A DNA stretch of 64,000 nt from Congeria kusceri (lineage: Eukaryota; Mollusca; Bivalvia; Myida; Dreissenidae), in assembly GCA_027627225.1 (NCBI GenBank), contig CM051034.1:5944858-6008857 (forward strand), in the 5' to 3' direction. The number at the start of each line of letters is the position of its first letter. The first letter of the stretch is position 1. This document shows, piece by piece, positions 33,759 to 45,352 of this stretch. The notes beneath the pieces are model-generated. The model was not told the DNA's origin and did no database searches. It worked only from the letters and a program-made list of their open reading frames with translations. The position numbers and the translations under genes are program-made.

Positions 33759-36700
33759 CAATCAGTGTGCTTGCTTTGCGAATCTCAGCTTATTACAAAT
33801 TGTTTCAATTTTCAATAATAAGTAAAAGTTATTTGTTTTTATGGCCGTTAGTGATCACGTCAATCAACATCTGGCTACATACCCTATGCAGAGTTATCAT
33901 AATGTAGATGTAGAAGGGGGGGGGGACAGAAGCGATGTACACCCCCCTCACACCACGTAATATTGTTCAAGATTCAATTTGTAAACCTCGAAGTTAGGAA
34001 TACCATTGACAAAATGTCTCCAGTGCTGATTCTGACTGAATTATGCGACCAATTTATCTATCTTATAATATTTTGTTGTCAAAAAGCCTTGTATCAGTAT
34101 CTCCTTTCTAGCTTAAATATCACATAATTAATTAATTGTAATGCAAACTATATTGTATAGGTTGGTAGTAACTGAAATCCACCCCTCTAACCCCAAAAAC
34201 ATGTATCTGCTTCTGGTTATGATGTCAGTGGTGATCATAAATATTTGGCTCAATTTTAAAGTCATCAGAACGTGACCGTCTATCGATTATCTTCAGATCA
34301 TACAGTCTACATTAAAATTAACTTTGTTTGCCATTGCCTACCTACCAGACAAAAAGATCCCAAATCAAAAGTTGTTCTTTGTTAAATCAAACCAGTTTGT
34401 TGTTTTTTTTTAAATTCCGAATATTCTATTTTTTCTTTGGTTAAATAAAAGCTCGCTTTCTTTCATTTCGGTCGTTTTCCATTGGGTTAATTAATTAACT
34501 GTATTAGCTAGACCCTTGCTTATATCAAAAAGGCCATATCTGTAGGCCATATCATATTATAGGCCTTACCAAAATACAATTCTAATTATGTTTTATCAAA
34601 CTTGCGAGAACAACGGGCTGTTTGTCAGCATTCATTGTCTAATTAAAGATGATTGCTCGCAAGCTCCCGTTATATCAACAGACACTTGATTATAAAAAGC
34701 AATGTCCACCTACCTACCCGTTTCCAGCAACATGTGTGTGTGAAACTATTTTTTAAGGTTGGCCTAATGGGTAGCATATTTTAGGTGTAAATTGTTTGGT
34801 AAAAACAGTACCAAGATCAAGACTTCAAATGATATTCAACACTCCTCTATTGCCAAGTCCAGAGGGCCACATCCACATAGCGTCTAAGGAAAATTTTAAC
34901 TTAAGTCATATTTAAATGCAATATTCATATAGAAATGTCCTTGTACAAAGTCCATGTTTTATATTTTTATAAAAGGGTAAAAATAAGAAGCACCTGTTGA
35001 ATCTTTACCAGATTAAAACTGTTTAAGACGAAATCAACCTTTTATGAACCAGCCACAGACTTAAGAATTATTTTAATTTAAAGAATTACTAAAGTTTTTA
35101 CTCAGGAGCTTGATGGGCATGGGCCCAGATATTTTGCTAGAGATCTTTCCCTTTATCTCATACCTAGGTCCTTCTGCACTGCAATGACCGGCACCTGAGG
35201 CAAGACGTCCTTTACTTGTTGGATCATTCTGCGAACTCCATATCCACAGGGTCCACACATCTTCCAGAGTTGCCATAATTACCAATCGGCGGCGAGGAAG
35301 GGGGTTTTACTGGACGGAAAAAGAATATGACAGCAATGTTTGTAACAAAGTGTGGGTATAAAAATTGTGTAAAACTGATTGAAACTTCCTCTGGTTACTG
35401 GTAGAAATATATTGATAACTAACTGCACAGCAGACATATTTTTTTGGTAAAAAAGTTAATAAGTTTGCTGGAAAAAAGTACAATACAAAATTAATTAACT
35501 TCTAGGTTTAAATGATAAAACAAAAACTACCATGTTACAATAATATCCGATAAGTAATTTGAAGTTTATAGCAACAATGCTTAAACGTGGATTAATTCAA
35601 ACAAACACAAAAAATTAAAGAAGGAAAATACTTATTGTGACAGTTTGTGGCCTGCTTTTCAATCGTTTCACGTGTTCTGCAAGGTCAACCGCCGTGAAGT
35701 CGTTGCGTTCTATATTTAGAGCTCCAGAGATCACTCCACGAACCCTTTCTGCAAAGTCTTCAACACTTTCATCGTCCTCTTTAACCATCATTGGTGTGTT
35801 CTGCAAATACAATTTTGGCTGTACGGTTCTGCACAACAATTTATCCAAGCACAAAAATTATGCGATTAAACTATGAATAAACATTTAGAAAATTATTCAT
35901 TCACGGTCAACACAAATTCCTGTATTTAATTTCAAACTTTATCTTCGGTTGTAACACATCGGAGATAAAATCTCTAAATGAAGACAAAACTGAACCAGAA
36001 CTGTATGCCAATTAGACATTTGAACTCGTTTACCAGTGTCTCAAAACTTGATCTGTGGTATTCACAAATCTCCTTGTAAAAATTAAGTAAATTTTCTAAA
36101 ATCATGAAAGGCCTAAAGTCTTCGGCGGTGTAATGTAAAGCAAAAATAACATTAAAAGGTTTGATTCTAGTATGATACTATACTTTCGGCATATTTCTGT
36201 TTCAGGAGTGTTATCTTTTTTTGGAATCTGTGACAAAAAGTTTTAAGAATTTGCCAATCTGAGAATAGGTCCTTTCAATACACAAGCCTCAACTTACTTG
36301 AGTCAACAGTGACTTACTCGAGTTTGTAGACAATGACTGGTGCGGCTTACTTGAGTTTGTACACCACGACGGGTGCAATTTACTTGAGTTTGTACACCAT
36401 GACGGGTGCGGCTTACTTGAGTTTGTACACCGTGATGGGTGCGGCTTACTTGAGTTTGTACACTGTGACTGGTGCGACTTACTTGAGTTTGTACACAGTG
36501 ACTGGTGCGACTTACTGGAGTTTGTACACCGTGACGGGTGCGGCTGATTTGAGTTTGTACACCGTGACGGGTGCGGCTTACTTGAGTTTGTACAACGTGA
36601 CGGGTGCGGCTTACTTGAGTTTGTACACTGTGATGGGTGCGACTTACTTGAGTTTGTACACAGTGACTGGTGCGACTTACTTGAGTTTGTGCACTGTGAC

Positions 36701-37522
36701 GGGTGCGACTTACTTGAGTTTGTACAACATGACGTGTGCGACTAACTTGAGTTTGTACACAGTGACAGGTGCAACTTACTCGAGTTTGTACACCGTGACG
36801 GGTGCGACTAACTTGAGTTTGTACACCGTGACGGGTGCGACTAACTTGAGTTTGTACACCGTGACTGGTGCGGCTTACTTGAGTTTGTACACCATGATGG
36901 GTGCGACTTACTGGAGTTTGTATACTGTGACTGGTGCGACTTACTCGAGTTTGTACACCGTGACGGGTGCGACTTACTGGAGGTTGTACTCTGTGACTGG
37001 AGCGACTTACGCGAGTTTGTACACCGTGACGGGTGCGACTTACTGGAGTTTGTACACCGTAACTGGTGCGACTTACTGGAGTTTATACATAATGACGGGT
37101 GCGACTTACTCGAGTTTGTACACCATGACGGGTGCGGCTTACTTGAGTTTGTACACTGTGACTGGTGCGACTTACTTGAGTTTGTACACAGTGACTGGTG
37201 CGACTTACTGGAGTTTGTACACCGTGACGGGTGCGGCTGACTTGAGTTTGTACACCGTGACGGGTGCGGCTTACTTGAGTTTGTACAACGTGACGGGTGC
37301 GGCTTACTTGAGTTTGTACACTGTGACGGGTGCGACTTACTTGAGTTTGTACACAGTGACTGGTGCGACTTACTTGAGTTTGTACACTGTGACGGGTGCG
37401 ACTTATTTGAGTTTGTACACCGTGACTGGTGCAAAGAAGCACCAGAATACGTCCACCCAGCGCGGACTGCCAATGGTAGGTACCGCACATGGAAATGAGA
37501 GCCGCGACAGGTGAATGGAAAC
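32361..37522 (-). CDS. AUP1: AUP1 (ancient ubiquitous protein 1), C-terminal half, with two lesions
   Basis: AUP1 is a monotopic ER and lipid-droplet protein. It has an acyltransferase-like domain, a ubiquitin-binding CUE domain and a C-terminal helix that recruits the E2 enzyme UBE2G2; it acts in ER-associated degradation and lipid-droplet biology. Five exons on the minus strand fit: 37522-37407, 35828-35632, 35309-35164, 33332-33214 and 32492-32361 (TAG). They give the end of the acyltransferase-like region (GSPRWVDVFWCFFAPVTVYK), a linker (DESVEDFAERVRGVISGALN, TAVDLAEHVKRLK), the CUE domain (MIQQVKDVLPQVPVIAVQKD then DVDATITNILEGRVE) and the tail SLEDRKRLMLETARLRYKEK. These line up in order with human AUP1. 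Two oddities stand out: the donor after 37407 reads AT instead of GT, and one base seems missing near 35231 in the CUE exon. Either sequence errors or a decaying copy. The N-terminal half was not found. Confidence 0.9.
33214..33332 (-). CDS. AUP1: AUP1 exon, second half of CUE domain (119 nt)
   Basis: Acceptor TTTATTTATAG ends at 33333 and donor GTAAGG begins at 33213. Two bases complete Glu with the G from the previous exon. Then ITKDVDATITNILEGRVECC and on to SPTSVLDK. DATITNILEG is the conserved end of CUE domains (human VDLTITNLLEG). It ends in phase 0. Confidence 0.9.
33662..33754. repeat. Long (AT)n microsatellite
   Basis: About 46 uninterrupted AT dinucleotides in the AUP1 intron between the two CUE exons. 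It is likely to be length-variable and to form cruciforms. Confidence 0.98.
34869..35126. mobile_element. MITE-like element with AGCTCCTTAGGG-type inverted ends, copy 3
   Basis: GTCTAAGGAAAATTTTAACT TAAGTCAT at the left and AAGTTTTTACTCAGGAGCTT at the right, with AGCCACAGACTTAAGAATTA inside. It ends less than 40 bases from the AUP1 CUE exon's donor (35163). Confidence 0.6.
35164..35309 (-). CDS. AUP1: AUP1 CUE-domain exon with apparent 1-base deletion (146 nt)
   Basis: Strong acceptor TTCTTTTTCCGTCCAG at 35310 and donor GTATGA at 35163. From the acceptor the frame gives KPPSSPPIGNYGNSGRCVDP then VDMEFA and stops. Shifted by one base from about 35229 it reads RMIQQVKDVLPQVPVIAVQK DL, the first helix of the CUE domain. 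Phases of the neighbouring exons call for 147 bases; 146 are present. So one base is missing at about 35229-35233. Confidence 0.82.
35632..35828 (-). CDS. AUP1: AUP1 linker exon (197 nt)
   Basis: Two or three acceptors are possible. TTGTGCAG at 35829 gives phase 2, which matches the AA left over by the upstream exon; ATTTGCAG at 35801 would give a 169-nt phase-0 exon. The exon runs through TPMMVKEDDESVEDFAERVR, NIERNDFTAVDLAEHVKRLK and SRPQTVTI and ends at donor GTATTT (35631). It corresponds to human EANEEFALRVQ and LTPADKAEHMKRQ. Confidence 0.85.
36290..37406. repeat. 33-bp minisatellite built from an AUP1 exon end plus its 5' splice site (about 34 copies)
   Basis: On the minus strand the unit is GTCACGGTGTACAAACTC followed by AA/GTAAGTCGCACC. 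It repeats about 34 times with single-base variants. The first 26 or so bases equal the last codons of the adjoining AUP1 exon (PVTVYKL) and the rest is the exon-proximal intron, with a consensus GTAAGT donor in most units; some units have lost it. Because 33 is a multiple of three, the plus strand holds a long repetitive open frame (36333-37514) and the minus strand others. I treat these as artefacts of the repeat, not as proteins. Confidence 0.93.
37407..37522 (-). CDS. AUP1: AUP1 exon, end of acyltransferase-like region (116 nt)
   Basis: Acceptor TTTTCCAG ends at 37523. It encodes 38 codons from VSIHLSRLSFPC through GSPRWVDVFWCFFAPVTVYK to L plus AA. The human counterpart reads SWVSELLWSLFVPFTVYQ. 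The expected donor at 37406-37405 is AT (AAATAAGT), while the next 33-bp unit further in has AAGTAAGT. Read through, the frame reaches TAA at once. Confidence 0.8.
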
Positions 37523-37607
37523 CTGGAAAACAAATTACTTTGTTTGCTTACACTTCTTAGGGACATTCCCTTTCCAAATGATAATTATGAATTGCACGTG
37601 TATAAAT

Positions 37608-37949
37608 AAGAAAACTGAGTTAAAAGTTCCAGGGTTGGTGAAATCAATTGCCTAGCTTGTCCAATAACATGTTCGGACAAGTGTAATAACACTTAAACTG
37701 TCTATATATTATAACTCTACTAAGAAAACTGAGTTAAAAGTTCCAGGGTTGGTGAAATCAATTGCCTAGCTTGTCCAATAACATGTTCGGACAAGTGTAA
37801 TAACACTTAAACTGTCTATATATTATAACTCTACTAAGAAAACTGAGTTAAAAGTTCCAGGGTTGGTGAAATCAATTGCCTAGCTTGTCCAATAACATGT
37901 TCGGACAAGTGTAATAACATTTAAACTGTCTATATATTATAACTCTACA
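37608..37949. repeat. 114-bp tandem repeat, three near-identical copies
   Basis: Units start at 37608, 37722 and 37836 with AAGAAAACTGAGTTAAAAGT. Each unit contains a small inverted repeat, CTTGTCC and GGACAAG, around AATAACATGTTC. Nearly identical copies suggest a recent expansion. Lies 85 bases upstream (in AUP1 sense) of the exon at 37522. Confidence 0.92.
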
Positions 37950-38594
37950 TACAAGCAGCAAACATAATTTGTCAAACACACACGAGTACCGCTAAGTAAA
38001 TATGTGATTTTGCCACCCCTGAAAACTTTTATGATTGATTATATAAAGTCACAAATACATTATTACTTTAATAAAGTGAAAACAAGGCAAGATAATAAAG
38101 TGAAAAAAGGCAAGATAAAAGTATCAGCTAGACCATGTGACTTCCACCAAACTAATCAACTGAGCTGTTAAGCAAACTAGTTGCTGTCATTTGAAACAGA
38201 AAATTTTCATTGGCATTTGGAACTGTTTTCGAGATGAATTTTCAGTTGACTATACATTGTAAAACGTAACAAAAGTTTGGTAAACAGTTTTTTGTTTGTT
38301 TAACAAATATACGGGTATGTATATACAATATAATTATGTACTAAATATTTCAAAACAGAAATATAATGTATATATCAACCTATACAAACGCTGAATTAAA
38401 GGTTAAATATTTACATTGCATAGGCATTTTAATATGGAAGGGGTATGCATTCATAATCGTATGAAATTTATGACTTCTCATTTCCATACAAATTTATGTT
38501 TAATATGAAAATGGAACTTATCTGTGTTCAGTTTTAAGTGATGGCCATATTGTGAAAGCTTTAATTTTTGCTGTAGTATGCATGAGTTTTACTT

Positions 38595-40225
38595 ATGTAT
38601 TTTACGTGACAGTGACAGTGGTACCAGCCTAATGACAGATACAGATTATGATAAAAACAAACATAAGAGATGCACTTTTTTTGTCTTTATTAAATTATCA
38701 ACACAGCAATTTCTATTATTTAACTTCTTGAAAACACTTAACTGATAATGTTGTCGAACAATGGACACTTAAAATGGAAAATTGGGCTGAAGAAACAGTA
38801 ATTTCTGCATTATTGTCCTTTTGTGTTTTTTTTCATACATTCTCACACCTAAAATAAAGCGTAATACAGAGTCAAATATAATAGCAGTGCACACACAAAC
38901 AATTATAAACCCTAAAGCAGAAATAACTGATATAAGACCATTTTACAGGATTTTTTTTTTATAGCATGTGCTTTTGTCACGTAAAATTCATTAAACAAGT
39001 AACACATTGTACAAGTACGTACTTCAGCAGAAAATGGGTTAATCTATCGTAGATGTGGGGAAAATAACTTGCAAATAAAAAAATTTGTAGAAAAATAAAG
39101 ATTATAATTGACATAGAACCATTAAAATGCTAACTCCATACCAATTGTCACGTAAAATTCAATGAACTCAACTGTTACATTTAACGGACATCACATGTGG
39201 TAAAACTATCGCAAACTCTTCCTTGTTTTCTGAATAATTAGATTTACCAATATAAATGTGATAGATGCTGGATAACTGTAGAGTATTTGACATTTTAATG
39301 ACATAACTCAGTTCATATTTGTCACGTACAATTCAACTAACTTTTTTTCAAGATTTCAGCTATTTTAGCCCTGTCTTTGTCAATATACGTTTGTATTATT
39401 GGACAAATAAACTTATTTAAACATAATATTAGTGAAATTAAAACAAACAAAAACAATAAGTTCAACATTTTATGTTTGAATTTTACGTGACATTTTATGA
39501 ATTTTACGAATTTTACGTGACATTTTAATATATGCTCTATATGTGCACCAGACCCTGATAATCAACCATGCGTCATAACAGCACTTATCTTTACTTATTT
39601 CTTAGCATAAGTGCAATTAAAACACATTCTTTCTATAAAGTTATCACGATATATTTGACAAAACAAAAACAAGGCAGTTCAAATAAGTAACCTAACACTA
39701 TAGATCATGTGTCATTGATTTCAACTAAATGGCCCTAGAAAAATATTCAATGACGTCATAAATATCACGGCATAAACCGAAAATACCGAACGAATTATTT
39801 GGTCGCTGTCTACACCGCGGTAAGCGCACGTTTCATAAAATGGTAGTGTAAATATTCAGTCACGTAAACTTCAAGTTTACCATTCCAATAACTAAAATCT
39901 GTAATCTTTTTGACAACTCGTCACTCTATTTGTCATAATATACAGTTCTCAGTAAGAGATTACATATAACACTGTCAATTTTATAGAGAAAAGTCAGGCA
40001 AGAGACAAACAGTCGTCACGTAAAGCTTTACAGAAAAAATTCCCCCATATGAGCTTAGACCATTAATGGCTTAAATCTTGATTTTGTATGATAAGGTTGA
40101 TGAAAACTTAGTTTTTTCATAAGAAGTTGTGTAAAGTCTTATCAACTGAAATGTTAAACCATGATTTTCTTCAAAACAATTGTATGATAGCACAGCAAAT
40201 AAGTTAGTCTCACGTAAACTTCAAG
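38595..40225. repeat. Old ~172-bp-spaced repeat marked by GTCACGTAAA
   Basis: GTCACGTAAA or its reverse complement occurs at 38601, 38976, 39147, 39321 (variant), 39482, 39512, 39859, 40015 and 40209 (variant). Most gaps are near 156-194 or twice that. AATTCANNNAAC follows several of them. The rest of each unit is too diverged to align by eye. Confidence 0.5.
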
Positions 40226-40229
40226 CATC

Positions 40230-42500
40230 TTGTGACACGAATAAAATATTGATTTTTTAATGATATAATTCTGCAGTATTTTTTGTTCTATCTTGAAACC
40301 TCATTGTACAAACAATAACCAATCAAGTATTAAACACGACTTATTGAACTCGGTCAAAATGCAGAATAAATTACCCATAAAAAATATGGCATAATGTTTG
40401 TGACAGTGGATTTTATAGGGGGGGGGGTATGTTGATAAAGGACACGTTAACTTAATTCAAAAGAGTTTCTGATACATCTTTTTGGGTTTCATTTAAAACA
40501 AATACACTGTGCTTATAAAACAAGGTGCCTACATAACTCATATGTATGGAAATAAACATTTTGTGATAGTTATTGTACCTGTGTATTTGGCCGAAAAAAT
40601 GAGAATGAGTGAATTTGCCTTATCACCGGCGTAGTAATATCTGTGTGTCCTATTTTTATGCAAATTATATTTCGACAAGAATACTTACATGAACTAAGAT
40701 GTCTTATACTATTCAATGTTACTATTTTTTGCATTTATTGTTGACGTTTGATTACATGTTTTTATACATTACTCTACGTGAACATTTCGTTCCAGTTCTT
40801 CTTCTGCAAAAATCAAGTTGACATTTTTTTTACTTTTGCTTGATAGTATTCTGTCATGCAAGGTCTACAAGTGTTATTATTAAACAAAGCCATTTCGCTA
40901 GCAAGTTATATGTACATGTTAGGCGTAAAAAATATAAGTTTGTTTCAGGTAACCCGATCTACCCTAAAAAATGACCCGACCCTAGAACATTTTATTGGGT
41001 TTGTCAGATTGATTTTTGGTTTATTTACCTTTTTCAATAATTCAATGTGTTTTTGGATAAATAAGTGTTTTGTTTTGATAGTATCCACTTATAAACAATG
41101 TTTAAGAACATATCTGATACGTTTTGAATATTTATTTAGTTTTAGAATCTTCAAGTTGACCATTTACCAAAAAAATAATTGGGGGATTGGGGGAGGGGGA
41201 ACGTAGCTTTAAAATGGATATGATTTCACATTGATGTGTCTATTTGCGAGTTAATAATGATGAATTGTTTAACATGTACAATAATAAAAAATGCAGTTTG
41301 AGATTTAAATTTAAATGTTATCCTTCTAATACAAGTTAAGCCCAGACAAAGACAAGAGTTTAGATACGCCCGTGTGGATGCTATTGATCGATGACCTAGC
41401 TTACACGTCATCACTTTTTTAGTGATGTCATTTGTGGATTGTTTTGCTTTTTTTTTCTTGCCGAGAGAAAATATGGATATATGGTGTGCAGTTAAAGCAT
41501 TTAAAAGCATGTAAGTCTCCATCTGTTGTGTTAATAATAAAACAGGATTATCCAGGATCTGTTTAAATCTCAGCCTAGGAATTGTGTGATTTTAAAGTGT
41601 CAGAACTCAACTGTGGTATAGAAGTATTCATGATGTGGATTTACTGTCTTGCTAACAAAGCACCTCTTATTTTATATTAAACTTACTAAAGCATTAATAA
41701 TGTTTGGTGCTTGTTGGCTACTCCACAGTATACCGGCCGAAATAGCAGTTCTTCTTGATGTCACAGGTATTTTTGCATTTGTTTTAAGTTACTTTTTAAG
41801 TTTTGTAGCGATATGATTTAAGCAAGGAAAATAAAAATATTATTACTGAATTTCATTTGTCGCAGAAAATTGAATGTAAAATAAGGAGAAAATGACATTT
41901 TTGTAGGGAACTATTTTATTAATCGTAGTTTGCATTCTATTTTGTGTAGTTCGGTTACAGGGGGCGGTACTTCCGATAAGAAAACTGCTGTGCGTGATAT
42001 TTCTCTTAGAATGGCAATAAAATGCATGTTAAACAATATAAAGGAATGCTATGAAATCATCCCAAATATAATGTAAATATAAGGATTGAAATTAATTTTG
42101 GTTGCGTTCATGCGATTGTGTATGTTGCAAAAAACAAATAAAAAGTTTTTTTTTAATGATGCTTCAAAATGAAAAACAAAACAAAACATTAAACAACACT
42201 AAGAATACATCATCTTTATTACCAATAACTGATTATTAGATACTCAGCTAAAGAAACGTTTTCCAAGACACATGGAAATCTTCCTGCTAAGCTAGAAAGT
42301 CGCTCAAACACGTTAGATGACTAATTGTACCCAGTCAGAGGCCCAGATAAGGCGTGTACACGCACAAATTACGCGCACACAATTGGAAGATACGCAGTGA
42401 AAATGAAATTTGGGTGTACATTTACTCCCAAATTTTCAGAAGTACATGTAAGCGTACATTTACCCCCAGTACAAAATCTTATCTGGAGCACTGCCCGTCT
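40230..42500. other. Intergenic or intronic DNA, no gene supported
   Basis: AT-rich, with single-copy-looking sequence. A short plus-strand frame starting ATG at 41700 (MFGACWLLHSIPAEIAVLLD) ends at a GTATTT donor (41767) and could be an exon, but no partner was found. AUP1's N-terminal exons were looked for here on the minus strand and not recognised. Confidence 0.35.
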
Positions 42501-42506
42501 ACTTAC

Positions 42507-42618
42507 CATGTATGAAGTGTTTGAGGTCCCGTGGAACATTCTACTTGCTGACCCCTGACACAAGGTCCTTGTATCCCAGCACCCACTGTAGGGGCTTAAG
42601 AACATTGCTGTGGTAAGG
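42507..42618 (-). pseudogene. Exon-like block with an in-frame stop, family unknown
   Basis: On the minus strand there is a strong acceptor (TACTAAC branch-like motif, then TTTTCCTTTCCGCAG) and a consensus donor (ATG/GTAAGT). The most protein-like frame reads PYHSNVLKPLQWVLGYKDLV SGVSK, TAG (42541-42543), NVPRDLKHFIHG. Another frame is fully open but low in quality. I do not recognise the family. It may be a decayed exon, a non-coding exon, or a real exon with a sequence error. Confidence 0.3.
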
Positions 42619-43194
42619 CTGCGGAAAGGAAAATAATGACTGAATAATGTTAGTATTATTAATAACCACGATACAGTGTTACTGTTAAATTGTGGGGGTA
42701 CAAAACAAAATATGGGGCTTTAACAATATTTATAATAATATTCACTCAGTATTAGAGAATTTTATCATTATACACTGTTAACCACTCATTAGTCCATTGA
42801 TTTATATTGCAAATAAATCCTTTATTGTTTTGAAAACATCCTTGCAGATTTTAAATGTATTCTTTTAAGATTTTAGAAAAATTAAATAAGACTTTGAAAT
42901 GTTGAATACATCATTGTAGATTGTCTAGGCATTCTTTCTGATTGCAAATGCATTCTTTTAAATTCAACTCATCTGCACGTACAATGTAAGGGCTCCAACT
43001 CTGAACTACAAATTAACAACAGCTGTTTTTAAAACAGTAATGCCCCGTCTAGGTTAAAAGCAATCTTTAAAATATCAAATTTGGTGATGATTGGATAAGA
43101 ACTTTTGGAAACATAAGTGGTCCACCGACGGACCAACAGACTGACCGACCAACAGACCGACATTAGCAAACCAATACTCCACCATCATTGATAA

Positions 43195-44205
43195 AGTTAT
43201 GTGAATATACTTATCTTCCGACTCAGATCCACTGTTTCAAGATTCCCAGATCCACCATTTCAGGAGACCCACATCCACTATTTAAGGTGACCCAAATCCA
43301 CAGTTTCAGTTCGTTCAGATCCAACATTTTAGATGACCAAGATACACCATTTCAGATGACCCAGATCCACCATTTTAGGTGACTCAGATCCACCATTTCA
43401 GTAGACCCAGATCCATCATTTCAGGTGACCCAGATCCACCATTTAAGTAGATCCAGATCTACCATTTCAGTAGACCCAGATCGACCATTTTTGATGACCC
43501 AGATCCACCATTTCAGGTGGCATAGATCCACTATTTCAGGTCTACCATTTAAGTAGACCCAGATCCACCATTTTTGATGACCCAGATCCACCAGTTCAGG
43601 TGACCCAGGTCTACGTTTTCAGTAGGCCCAGATATACCATTTCAGGTGACACAGATCCACCATTTCAGTAGACCCAGATCCACCATTTCAGGTGACCCAT
43701 TTTTGATGACTCGGATCCACCATTTCAGGTCACCCATTTTTGATGACTCGGATCCACCATTTCAGGTGACACAGATCCACCATTTCAGATTACCCAGATT
43801 CACCATTTCTGTAGACCCAGATCTACCATTTTTGATGACCAGATGCAACATTATACGTGATCCAGATCCACCATTTTAGGTGACACAGATCCACCATTTC
43901 AGGTGACCTAGATCTACCATTTTTGATGACCTAGATCCACCAATTTAGGTGACACAGATCCACCATTTTAGGTGACACAGATCCACTATTGCAGATGACC
44001 CAGATACACTATTTCAATAGACCCAGATTTATAATTTTTGATGACCCAGATCCACCATTTCAGGTGACCCAGATCAACCATTACAGGTGACACAGATCTC
44101 CCATTTTAGGTGAAACATATCAAACATTTTAGGTGCCCAGATCCACCACTTCAGGTGACCCAGATCCTTCGTTTGAGGTGACCCAAATTCAATATTTCAG
44201 GTATT
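43195..44205. repeat. 23-bp minisatellite, about 40 diverged copies
   Basis: Unit GACCCAGATCCACCATTTCA GGT with many substitutions and a few 15-bp deletions. Contains GATCCACC in nearly every unit. 23 is not a multiple of three, so frames are short. Confidence 0.93.
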
Positions 44206-44364
44206 CTCATTGCCTCCTGTCGCATTCAAGACATATTTCATTACGTGCATTATCAATATACATTATAAAAAATATTATATTATTTTCATTATGTACAAGT
44301 TGAAACCATTATCACACTACTGTATCTTGGAAGACGAACGGATACTAAAACCAACGCCGCGCTA

Positions 44365-44895
44365 GAACATCGCAATTTCTGCCGGACGAAAATGACGACG
44401 GATAGCCTCTGCCGGACTGAAAATACTACGGTTCACCTTTGCTGGACGAAAAAAGGCCACGGGTCACCTCAGCCATAGGACTTACGATAGATTACATGTG
44501 CCGTACAAAAATAATAATGGATAACCTCTGCCGGACGTAAAAAAAACCGATGGTTTACCACTGCCGAACGAAATTGGCGACGGATCACTTCTGCCGGACG
44601 GAAAAGACTACGGGCCCCATCTGCCGGACACAATTAACGACTGATCACCTCTGCCGGACGAAACAGACGACGGGTCACTTCTGTCGAACGAAAAAAGATG
44701 ATGTACCACCACTACCGGGCGAAAACGACGACGGGTCACCTCTATCGGACGAAGTACCACCACTGCCGGGCGAAAAAGGCGACGGGTCACCTCTGTCGGA
44801 TGAAGGAAAAGACGACGGGTCACCGATATCGTACGAAACCGACGATACTCATCTCTGCCGGATAAAAAGGACGACGGCTGTAGTTCGCGTTCCCC
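44365..44895. repeat. ~30-bp minisatellite, TCTGCCGGACGAAAA type, about 17 copies
   Basis: Unit CACCTCTGCCGGACGAAAAA GACGACGGGT, mutated in most copies. Unit length varies between 27 and 36. Open frames on both strands derive from the repeat. Confidence 0.88.
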
Positions 44896-44952
44896 ATCCA
44901 CTTCCTGTGCGTCTGTACCGTTCAGCAGGTCGAAGATGGTTATTATAAATCT

Positions 44953-45190
44953 GACCCTGTATTCACAAAGCTCCTTAGGGAAAGCTTGAGTGAGTGTCTA
45001 AAATTCATAAAATTCCTTACGACTGTGGCTGTTTCATGAAAATGTTTTAAACTAGTTTATACGTTATTCTTAGATGTATGGATCTACTAAACAGAAAGAA
45101 TGGGATTTCTCATAGTAAATTTGATTTGAAATTTTCACTTAAGTACAACTTATGTTAAGATTTCCCTTAGGATCACTCTGTACTTTAGTC
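44953..45190. mobile_element. MITE-like element with AGCTCCTTAGGG-type inverted ends, copy 4
   Basis: Left end CTGTATTCACAAAGCTCCTT AGGG and right end TTAAGATTTCCCTTAGGATC are inverted repeats; ACGACTGTGGCTGTTTCATG lies inside as in copy 1. Confidence 0.75.
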
Positions 45191-45352
45191 ATACTAGTTT
45201 TTAAAGCGAGGTAGATCTATTGTTGTTTTTAAAGCAATACGTTTTCCAAGAGGATTCATTTATTTCGAAGAACCGTAAGCCTTAATAATTGTGGTTTTTA
45301 CTGTAGGTACTGGCATCAATTGATATTGTGAATTTCCTATGTATACACTTTA

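Noticed and set aside
36333..37514. 393-residue plus-strand open frame with a TGAAYLSLYTV repeat
   Set aside because: It is the complement of the 33-bp array derived from the AUP1 exon border; 33 is a multiple of three so the frame stays open. No start context, no unique sequence, no splice partner.
41700..41766. Possible exon MFGACWLLHSIPAEIAVLLD ending at GTATTT
   Set aside because: Donor is mediocre and I could not find a partner exon or a family match.
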